The position numbers and the translations under genes are program-made. Below the pieces are notes generated by a model. It searched no databases, was not told the DNA's origin, and saw nothing but the letters and a program-made list of their open reading frames with translations. A DNA stretch of 14,241 nt. Origin: an uncultured Eubacteriales bacterium (GTDB taxonomy: Bacteria > Bacillota > Clostridia > Oscillospirales > CAG-382). Location of the stretch: positions 1-14,241 of the forward strand of contig CAKSCN010000054.1 in the NCBI GenBank assembly GCA_934444485.1, read 5' to 3'. Shown in pieces: positions 6,990-12,406 of this stretch. Within the stretch, counting starts at the first letter, position 1. Every line of letters starts with the position of its first letter.

Positions 6990-7017
6990 AAGCACTTACT
7001 TTTGTAGGTGCTTTTTT
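6990..7017 (+). terminator. Intrinsic terminator after tRNA-Leu
   Basis: AAGCACTTAC (6990-6999) pairs with GTAGGTGCTT (7004-7013) around a TTTT loop, with one G-U pair. The T run continues to 7017. It lies 6 nt after the encoded CCA. Confidence 0.9.
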
Positions 7018-7068
7018 CATTGAAATGCGGAAAAACGCCGAAGACGCTTTGAAAAATTGACGATTGTG

Positions 7069-7179
7069 GAGTTGACGTGGTCAACTCTCTACACAGCGTT
7101 TGTGCGTGATTCAAAGCTCCTAAAGTCGCTTTGAAATTGAGAATGGAGAGTGGAGAATGGAGAATTGGGGTGGAAAAGC
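7069..7179 (-). repeat. Right arm of inverted repeat around tRNA-Leu
   Basis: The reverse-complement partner of 6379-6469 spans 7088-7179. It is preceded at 7069-7087 by GAGTTGAC-GTG-GTCAACTC, the same hairpin stem found at 6523-6541 and 14219-14237 with other loops. The left side carries about 53 extra bases of hairpin module that this side lacks. Confidence 0.8.
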
Positions 7180-7454
7180 GACTTCAGGAGCTTTTCCACG
7201 TAAACTTGTGCGAAGCACAAACATCACGACGGCGGAAGCCGTCACTTCACGCAAGCGCAGCTTGCACTTCACTCGACCGCAGGTCGAACATAACTTTGAA
7301 AAGCGAAGCTTTTCCACCTTAACGTGCCGCAGGCACATTTCACATCGAGCGAAGCGAGATATTCCATACGCTGAAAGCGTATTTACGTTTTGCGTAAGCA
7401 AAACCTTTCACGTGTTCCGCAAGGAACACATATCACTGAAAAGCAGAGCTTTTC
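7172..7454. repeat. Mini-hairpin array 2 (twelve hairpins)
   Basis: Twelve short palindromes in a row: 7172-7197, 7206-7220 (TTGTGC-GAA-GCACAA), 7228-7243 (GACGGC-GGAA-GCCGTC), 7251-7265 (GCAAGC-GCA-GCTTGC), 7273-7287 (TCGACC-GCA-GGTCGA), 7298-7314, 7324-7336, 7344-7360, 7366-7382, 7387-7404 (GTTTTGC-GTAA-GCAAAAC), 7412-7429 (GTGTTCC-GCAA-GGAACAC) and 7438-7454. Most stems are 5-8 bp and perfect, and the loops are mostly GNA or GNRA closed by a C-G pair. Linkers are 1-11 nt. The array ends about 45 nt before the promoter of the next gene. Confidence 0.88.
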
Positions 7455-7499
7455 ATCCCACCTCTGTCCTAAAACGAATAAATAATAGACACAAAGAGA

Positions 7500-7528
7500 T
7501 AGACATGCAAAATCGTCCGTGATAAAAT
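7500..7528 (+). promoter_or_regulatory. Promoter for the 7571 gene
   Basis: TAGACA (7500-7505) and TAAAAT (7523-7528) are spaced by 17 nt, placing the start near 7535. AATCGTCC (7511-7518) in the spacer is a perfect inverted match to GGACGATT (7558-7565), which overlaps the ribosome binding site AAAGGA. The pair could be an operator or chance. Confidence 0.5.
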
Positions 7529-7570
7529 ATCGGTGTAGTAAAAAACCAACACAGAAAGGACGATTACGGT

Positions 7571-8758
7571 ATGGATAAGGTAAGAATAGGATTTGTGGGT
7601 CTCGGCCCAAGAGGCAGGGGACTTTTGAATGATATCGTACTCCAAAACCCCAAGGCACAGGTCACGGCAGTGTGCGACGTCTACTCCGACAGAACCGAAG
7701 AGGGCGCAAAGCTTGTTGAGGAAAAGTCGGGCGTAAAGCCCTTCGCAAGCGGCGACTACAGAGACATTGTAACCCGTGACGACGTTGACGCCGTGGTCAT
7801 AGCGAGTGCGTGGGAGTCGCATATTCCGATTGCAATCGCCGCTCTTGAGGCAGGCAAAAAGGTCGGCATGGAGGTCGGCGGAGCGTACACCGTCGAGCAG
7901 TGCTTCGAGCTTGTCAAGTGCGTCGAAAGAACCGGCGTGCCGCTCATGCTCCTTGAGAACTGTTGCTACGGCAGACGCGAGCTTATGGTGAGAAACATGG
8001 TTGAACTCGGCGTTCTCGGAGAGGTTGTCCACTGCGCCGGCGGCTATATGCACGACCTTCGGGAAGAGGTTGCGTTCGGCAAAGAGAGGCGTCACTACAG
8101 ACTCCGCAACTACATAAACCGCAACTGCGAGAACTATCCGACTCACGAGCTTGGACCCATTGCCAAGGTTCTCGGCATAAACAGAGGAAACAGAATGGTA
8201 TCCCTTGTCTCGATGGCGTCGAAAGCGAGGGGACTTCACGAGTACATCATGCAGAAAAAGTCCGATGACGAAGAGCTTGTCGGCACGCACTTCAATCAGG
8301 GCGATATCGTCTCGACCATAATCAAGTGCGCCGGCGGTGAAACGATAACTCTCTCCCTCGATACGACTCTTCCCCGTTACTACAGCCGAGGCTTTACCGT
8401 CAGAGGCACAAAGGGAATGTACGAGGAGGCGACCGACTCTGTATTCCTCGACGGCGGCGAGCATTCCGGCTGGCGCAAAAACTGGGGCAACGCCGAAAAG
8501 TACTCCGAAAAGTATGAGCACCCTATCTGGAAAGCATACAAGGAGAGCGGCGTTCAGGGTTCGCACGACGGCATGGACTGGCTTGAGTTCGACCGCTTCT
8601 TCGACGCAATTTTGGAGGACAAGCCCTTTGAAATAGACGTTTACGACGCCGCAGCATGGATGTGTATAACCGCTCTTTCCGAGCAGTCGATAGCTCTCGG
8701 CGGCGCACCCGTTGCAATTCCCGACTTCACAAACGGTATGTGGACGATGAGAAAGTAA
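7571..8758 (+). CDS. Gfo/Idh/MocA family protein, GH109-like branch
   Basis: A probable cytoplasmic NAD(P)-dependent enzyme on a sugar or sugar derivative. Residues 5-15 form the Rossmann motif RIGFVGLGPRG, with an acidic residue at the end of the second strand (VCDVYSDR). The C-terminal half has the usual alpha/beta substrate domain. The Glu-Lys-Pro motif of ordinary members reads Glu-Val-Gly (101-103), so the usual lysine is absent. ENCCYGRRELM, GGYMHDLREE and NYPTHELGPIAK (188-199) resemble the branch that includes GH109 glycosidases, which use NAD in hydrolysis. I cannot tell hydrolase from dehydrogenase. No signal peptide. It is 395 residues, normal for the family, with ATG 10 nt after AAAGGA. 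Its own promoter lies upstream and a terminator downstream. Its last 18 codons recur as a remnant at 11926-11982. Confidence 0.85.
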   Translation: MDKVRIGFVGLGPRGRGLLNDIVLQNPKAQVTAVCDVYSDRTEEGAKLVEEKSGVKPFASGDYRDIVTRDDVDAVVIASAWESHIPIAIAALEAGKKVGMEVGGAYTVEQCFELVKCVERTGVPLMLLENCCYGRRELMVRNMVELGVLGEVVHCAGGYMHDLREEVAFGKERRHYRLRNYINRNCENYPTHELGPIAKVLGINRGNRMVSLVSMASKARGLHEYIMQKKSDDEELVGTHFNQGDIVSTIIKCAGGETITLSLDTTLPRYYSRGFTVRGTKGMYEEATDSVFLDGGEHSGWRKNWGNAEKYSEKYEHPIWKAYKESGVQGSHDGMDWLEFDRFFDAILEDKPFEIDVYDAAAWMCITALSEQSIALGGAPVAIPDFTNGMWTMRK

Positions 8759-8783
8759 GATTAAAAAGCGTATATCAAAATCA

Positions 8784-8826
8784 TTCACCTCAAAAGTCAT
8801 GTGCTTTTGGGGTGAAGACCTTTTTT
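8784..8826 (+). terminator. Intrinsic terminator between convergent genes
   Basis: A 13-bp stem, TTCACCTCAAAAG (8784-8796) with CTTTTGGGGTGAA (8804-8816), has one G-U pair and is followed by GACC and six T. It ends the 7571 gene. On the other strand a shorter T stretch follows the same stem, so it may also serve the convergent regulator gene. Confidence 0.88.
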
Positions 8827-8835
8827 GCCCGTCCG

Positions 8836-9663
8836 TCATTTGTTTTCGGACGTTGTTTTTTTCTTTTTGCCGATATATTCACTCGGAGAAATGCCGACGG
8901 TTTTTTTAAAAACCGTGGAAAAGTAAAACGGATCGGAGTAGCCCGAAAGAAGTGCGGCATTCTGCACGGACGTTATGCCGCTGTCAATCAAAAGCATTGC
9001 GTGGCGCATTCTCATGCCGCAAAGATACTCCGTAAAGGTCACTCCGACGTTTTTGCGGAAAATTCTCGAAATGTATTTCGAACTGTAATTCATTTCGTCA
9101 GAGAGCGATTCGAGCGATAGGGTGCGGTCGGAAAAATTGTCCTCGAGGTATTTGATAATATCGTTTATAAGATGCCTTTCGCCGCTTACGTAGGTGTCCT
9201 CCATTGCCGAAAAAGAATAAAGCAGAACGCTTTCGGCAAGAAGATCGAAATTTTGCGGTATCGCCTTTTCGAGGGAATTTTTCCAGAAGCAAATAAGACT
9301 TTCGTATCCCTCGAATACGCAGTTTATCTGCGATATGTCGAATCTGTCAAGCAGTTTTGCCGCACGCTCTCCGCCGAAGGTTATGTACATATAGCGGAAA
9401 TCCTTCCTGTTTTCTATTGTATACGAGCCTCCTGAAAACGTGAAAAACAGAGTCCCTGCCGACAGCTTTTTCTCACAGTACTCCGTGCGAAGCCTTCCCT
9501 CGCCGCATACGGCAAGGTACATGGCGTTTTTCGCAGGAAGCTTTATCTCAATATTTCCGTCAAGCTCCGTTTCATAAACGAAATTCGTGACGCCGAGTTG
9601 CGAAGGCCACCCGTCCGCAGTCGGAGCACTTGCGAATTTGCATATGTTCCCCGCTTTTTTCAT
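8836..9663 (-). CDS. AraC family transcriptional regulator
   Basis: A 275-residue DNA-binding regulator. The N-terminal half (about residues 15-150) fits a cupin-like ligand-sensing domain: beta-rich, with CGEGRLRTEY, AGTLFFTFSGGSYTIE and FRYMYITFGG. The C-terminal 100 residues carry the two helix-turn-helix motifs of the family: DIIKYLEDNFSDRTLSLESL, then ISRIFRKNVGVTFTEYL, and ALLSGYSDPFYFSTVFKKTV followed by the signature GISPSEYI. I start at ATG 9663, about 6 nt after GGGGGTG. A GTG in frame at 9672 would sit on that site itself. It is convergent with the 7571 gene and divergent from the transporter at 9806. The layout suggests it controls one or both neighbours, probably in response to a sugar-like ligand; that is inference. 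Confidence 0.9.
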   Translation of the reverse strand: MKKAGNICKFASAPTADGWPSQLGVTNFVYETELDGNIEIKLPAKNAMYLAVCGEGRLRTEYCEKKLSAGTLFFTFSGGSYTIENRKDFRYMYITFGGERAAKLLDRFDISQINCVFEGYESLICFWKNSLEKAIPQNFDLLAESVLLYSFSAMEDTYVSGERHLINDIIKYLEDNFSDRTLSLESLSDEMNYSSKYISRIFRKNVGVTFTEYLCGMRMRHAMLLIDSGITSVQNAALLSGYSDPFYFSTVFKKTVGISPSEYIGKKKKTTSENK

Positions 9664-9681
9664 ATTTGTCACCCCCGGTTC

Positions 9682-9710
9682 ATTCTATCACACTGCGCAC
9701 CGTTTTTCAA
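9682..9710 (-). promoter_or_regulatory. Promoter of the araC-type gene
   Basis: On the minus strand TTGAAA (9705-9710) and TAGAAT (9682-9687) are spaced by 17 nt. The start near 9675 leaves a very short leader of about a dozen bases. Confidence 0.6.
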
Positions 9711-9721
9711 GGCAAAAACGG
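9700..9721. promoter_or_regulatory. Inverted repeat in the divergent promoter region, possible operator
   Basis: CCGTTTTT (9700-9707) and AAAAACGG (9714-9721) are a perfect 8-bp inverted repeat with a 6-nt gap. It covers the -35 box of the regulator gene and lies about 50 bp upstream of the transporter's -10 box. That is a fitting place for autoregulation or divergent control. AraC proteins more often bind direct repeats, so the binding protein is uncertain. Confidence 0.4.
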
Positions 9722-9770
9722 AAAATTTAAAGGTTTTGGTTGACATTTTCTATTTTTTTCGGCGGCAAAG

Positions 9771-9779
9771 TGTGATAAT
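9771..9779 (+). promoter_or_regulatory. Candidate extended -10 box for the 9806 gene
   Basis: TGTGATAAT matches an extended -10 element (TG-N then GATAAT). A TTGACA at 9740-9745 is too far upstream (28 nt) to be its -35. A weak -35 would fit a promoter needing an activator such as the divergent AraC protein. The predicted start near 9786 leaves about 20 nt of leader. Confidence 0.4.
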
Positions 9780-9805
9780 ATTAAATGCGTCGGGGAGGTG
9801 ATAGG

Positions 9806-10657
9806 TTGTATTACGGCATAATAACGCTCAGCGCATTTATGTTTGCCGTGCAGTTCTTTTTCACGGATATGTTCCGCAAAGCCTACGGAGATGACCTTAC
9901 GGCAATGCTTGTTTCGTCTGCCGGGGGAGCTTTGACCGGAATGATAATCCTGTCTGCCGCAAGCGGATTTTCGTTCGGAAGCACGCCGTTTTCACTGATT
10001 ATGGCGGTGATTACTGCGATAAACTGCGGCGCCGTTTCTTATTGCGGTCTGAAGGCTCTCGGAAAGGTGAATCTGTCCGTGTACTCGCTGTATATGATGA
10101 CGGGAGGCATGGTTCTGCCGTGCGTCGTCGGAATTGCCTTCTTTGACGAGAGGGTGACGGCGGAGAAAATCCTGTGCATCGTATTCATAATAGCCGCACT
10201 TTTCATATCGACCGACTTTTCGGACAAAAAATCAGGCGTCGGTTATTGCCTCGGAATATTCGTCCTAAACGGCATGGCAGGCGTTCTTGCCAAAATATAT
10301 CAGGCGTCGGATTTCGATAAGGTTTCCGCACCGGAATACTCTTTCCTATGCGCAGCAGTCGGCTTTATTCTTCCGGCGGCACTCATTGCCGGGATGAGGA
10401 AGAGCTTGCGTCCGATAAGTGCCGCAGCGGCTTTTGCGGTGTGTGCAAAAGGTATTCTCGAAAAGCTCGCAAATCTTTTGCTTCTCTTGTCGCTTGCGGT
10501 TTTGCCGGCGTCGGTGCAGTATCCGTTTATCACCGGCGGCACTGTGATATTCTCGACGCTCTTGGGATTTTTCACGCCGTCAAAGCCGAAAAAGCGTGAG
10601 CTTGTATCGGTTGCCGTCTCTTTTGCGGCGCTTGCAATAATGTTCTTTGCCGAATAA
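9806..10657 (+). CDS. EamA/DMT superfamily transporter
   Basis: A polytopic membrane protein of 283 residues with about ten hydrophobic segments in two similar halves, the pattern of EamA (drug/metabolite transporter) proteins. YCGLKALGKVNLSVYSLYMMTGGMV in the first half matches the family theme of a short helix pair followed by the conserved region near FFDERVTAEKILCIVFIIAAL. The second half ends LGFFTPSKPKKRELVSVAVSF. I start at TTG 9806, which has GGGGAGGTG 5-6 nt upstream. The in-frame ATG at 9785 would precede that site and fall at the predicted transcription start. The gene is followed after 19 nt by a Gfo/Idh/MocA gene, so they probably form an operon. The substrate, and whether it imports or exports, cannot be read from the sequence. 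Confidence 0.83.
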   Translation: MYYGIITLSAFMFAVQFFFTDMFRKAYGDDLTAMLVSSAGGALTGMIILSAASGFSFGSTPFSLIMAVITAINCGAVSYCGLKALGKVNLSVYSLYMMTGGMVLPCVVGIAFFDERVTAEKILCIVFIIAALFISTDFSDKKSGVGYCLGIFVLNGMAGVLAKIYQASDFDKVSAPEYSFLCAAVGFILPAALIAGMRKSLRPISAAAAFAVCAKGILEKLANLLLLLSLAVLPASVQYPFITGGTVIFSTLLGFFTPSKPKKRELVSVAVSFAALAIMFFAE

Positions 10658-10676
10658 ATTTTGGGAGGTATTATTT

Positions 10677-11924
10677 ATGAAACAGGTACGAATCGGTATT
10701 TTCGGTCTTGGCAGAGGAGGGTATTACATAGACAATATCCTCGCAAACAACGGAAACATTGTCGCAATTTGCGATTCGGATGTAAAAAAACTCGGGGAAG
10801 CGTCAAAGAAACTCGGTGGAACCGCCGCTGAATACACGGATTTTGACAAGTTTATCAAACACCCCATGGAGGCCGTTTTCCTCTGCAATTATTTTCATGA
10901 ACATGCAGACTATGCAATACGTTGTCTCGAGAAGAACATAAACGTGCTTTGCGAATGCACATCAAATTCCACCATGGCTGAGGGAGTCGCTCTCGTACGC
11001 GCCGCAGAAAAGAGCCGCGCCTTTTTCATGCTTGCGGAAAACTATCCGTTCATGCTGTTCAATCAGGAAATGAAGCGCGTCTATGACGGCGGCACACTCG
11101 GAAAGGCTTTGTATGCCGAGGGTGAATACAATCATCCGAGCGATTTTTACGACGACAGCATAAACCGCTCTCTCAGACCTACGGAAAAGCACTGGAGAAA
11201 TCATCTTCCGAGAACGTACTACATAACGCATTCACTCGCACCCATAATGTACGCAACCGGCGCCGAACCTGTCAGAGTATCGGCTATGGCAATATTTGAT
11301 CCTCCGCCCGCCGATGCGCCGACGGCATCTTACGTCGGAGACCGTGCGGCGATAATCACCTGCACGAACAACGACGGTTCGGTTTTCAAAGTCACGGGTC
11401 ACGCCTCTTTCGGCGGTCACGAAAACTCGTACAGACTCTGCTGTGAAAAAGGAACGGTGGAAAATCTCCGCGGCACCGAGGGGAAGATAATGCTTCGCTA
11501 TAATTCGTGGGAGAAGCCGGAGAATGCCGAGGCGGACAGCTTCTACAAGCCCGAGCTTTGCGACAGCGATAAAGAGCTTATAGAAAAGTCCGGTCATGGC
11601 GGCGGCGACTTTTACGTAATGCGCCGTTTCCTTGCCGCCTGCCGCGGTGAAGAGAGGGTGCCGTTCGATGTATATTTTGCGACCAAAATGGCGTCGGTTG
11701 CGATCCTTGCGCACAGAAGCATCCTGAACGGCGGCATACCCTATGATGTTCCCGATTTTCGGTGCGAAGAGGACAGAAAGAAATATGAAAACGATTTTGC
11801 CACGCCTTTTTATTACACGGACGGCAGAGAGCCGACAATTCCCTGCTGTTCCCATCCCGACTACAAGCCGAGTGAGCTTCAGCTTGAAAAATACACAGAG
11901 GGACTCAAGTCACCGGAGAATTGA
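10677..11924 (+). CDS. Gfo/Idh/MocA family oxidoreductase-like protein
   Basis: A 415-residue cytoplasmic protein with an N-terminal Rossmann domain (RIGIFGLGRGG, residues 5-15) and the alpha/beta C-terminal domain of the family. As in the 7571 gene the Glu-Lys-Pro motif is altered, here Glu-Cys-Thr (93-95), so the usual catalytic lysine is missing. THSLAPIMYATG replaces the PTHELGP region of the first paralogue. LNGGIPYDVPDF aligns with that protein's LGGAPVAIPDF, after which this one has an additional tail of about 45 residues rich in charged and aromatic residues. I start at ATG 10677, 7 nt after GGGAGGT. An in-frame upstream ATG at 10647 lies inside the previous gene and precedes the ribosome site. 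It follows the EamA gene by 19 nt. The reaction is unknown; sugar-type substrates are usual for the family. Confidence 0.85.
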   Translation: MKQVRIGIFGLGRGGYYIDNILANNGNIVAICDSDVKKLGEASKKLGGTAAEYTDFDKFIKHPMEAVFLCNYFHEHADYAIRCLEKNINVLCECTSNSTMAEGVALVRAAEKSRAFFMLAENYPFMLFNQEMKRVYDGGTLGKALYAEGEYNHPSDFYDDSINRSLRPTEKHWRNHLPRTYYITHSLAPIMYATGAEPVRVSAMAIFDPPPADAPTASYVGDRAAIITCTNNDGSVFKVTGHASFGGHENSYRLCCEKGTVENLRGTEGKIMLRYNSWEKPENAEADSFYKPELCDSDKELIEKSGHGGGDFYVMRRFLAACRGEERVPFDVYFATKMASVAILAHRSILNGGIPYDVPDFRCEEDRKKYENDFATPFYYTDGREPTIPCCSHPDYKPSELQLEKYTEGLKSPEN

Positions 11925-11925
11925 C

Positions 11926-11982
11926 GGCGCACCGGTTGCAATCCCCGACTTCACAAACGGTATGTGGACAATGAGAAAGTAA
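11926..11982 (+). pseudogene. 3'-end remnant of a paralogue of the 7571 gene
   Basis: Starting two bases after the TGA of the previous gene, this stretch encodes GAPVAIPDFTNGMWTMRK and a TAA, exactly the last 18 residues of the protein at 7571-8758. The two DNA stretches match at 54 of 57 positions and all three differences are silent third-base changes. There is no start codon or ribosome site of its own, and upstream the frame runs through the antisense-like phase of the previous gene. It appears to be what is left of a deleted or rearranged duplicate. Confidence 0.85.
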
Positions 11983-12052
11983 TCGTAAACGGCGTTTTAG
12001 TTTGCCGCAGTTGCTTTCAATCCGATATTTCTCAAAATTTTACAGAAACCTA

Positions 12053-12081
12053 TTGACAAAACGGCGAAAGTGTAGTATAAT
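12053..12081 (+). promoter_or_regulatory. Consensus promoter for the CNNM gene
   Basis: TTGACA (12053-12058) and TATAAT (12076-12081) are both perfect, with a 17-nt spacer. The start is expected near 12088, leaving about 320 nt before the coding region. Confidence 0.9.
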
Positions 12082-12087
12082 ACGTTA

Positions 12088-12406
12088 CAGTGTATATTCG
12101 TCGGCAGTCGGCTCGGCGAAAATCTTACAGTTAATCGGAGAATGACGAAGCGATGGAAAGCGACGAAGACGATACAACAAACCGATGTAAAGCCGGAGCG
12201 TTTGCATACGTTCCCTGTCCCGGTGTAGCCGTTTGCGTATACCTCATATATAACATAAATAATATGTACATAACGAGACATAACCTGCGCCTTTGAAGAG
12301 CGATAGTGCAGGGTGTGTCTCTTTTTGCTTTTTTGCGGCGCCGACACGGTGCGGAAGCATACAAACGAACGAACAAACGAAGTGAACGAAAGGAACTGAT
12401 ATAATT
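12088..12406 (+). ncRNA. Structured 5' leader with terminator, candidate cis-regulatory RNA
   Basis: A long leader with several pairings. TTCGTCG (12097-12103) can pair with CGGCGAA (12114-12120). TTAATCGG (12131-12138) pairs with CCGATGTAA (12182-12190) with a bulged G. GCATACG (12204-12210) pairs with CGTATAC (12236-12242) with one mismatch. A strong terminator ends at 12334, a small hairpin GCGCCG-ACA-CGGTGC spans 12338-12352, and the ribosome site AAAGGA lies at 12389-12394. The layout is that of a transcription attenuator. I do not recognise the M-box, yybP-ykoY, NiCo or any other riboswitch consensus. The ligand or signal is unknown; a metal ion would suit the gene. Confidence 0.5.
12275..12334 (+). 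terminator. Intrinsic terminator inside the CNNM leader
   Basis: GAGACATAACCTGC (12275-12288) pairs with GCAGGGTGTGTCTC (12308-12321), 14 positions with one G-U and one mismatch. T runs follow at 12322-12326 and 12329-12334. It lies between the promoter and the gene, so it must be read through or prevented for expression. CCCTG at 12213-12217 could compete for CAGGG (12309-12313) as an antiterminator. Confidence 0.75.

Noticed and set aside
7172..7454. CRISPR array
   Set aside because: There are many palindromes at regular spacing, but the stems all differ, there is no constant repeat of 25-40 bp, and no cas gene is nearby.
5528..7570. Insertion sequence or prophage remnant
   Set aside because: No transposase, integrase or phage-like frame is found on either strand. 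Only small repeats are present.
9785..9805. ATG 9785 as start of the EamA gene
   Set aside because: The ribosome site GGGGAGGTG lies after it, and it coincides with the predicted transcription start. TTG 9806 fits better.
10647..10676. ATG 10647 as start of the second Gfo/Idh/MocA gene
   Set aside because: It lies inside the previous gene and upstream of the GGGAGGT site. The Rossmann fold begins right after ATG 10677.
12088..12406. M-box, yybP-ykoY, NiCo or cyclic-di-GMP riboswitch
   Set aside because: Some fragments (AAAGCCGG, CCCTGTCCC) look suggestive, but the conserved core sequences and order of these classes are absent. The leader is therefore left unclassified.
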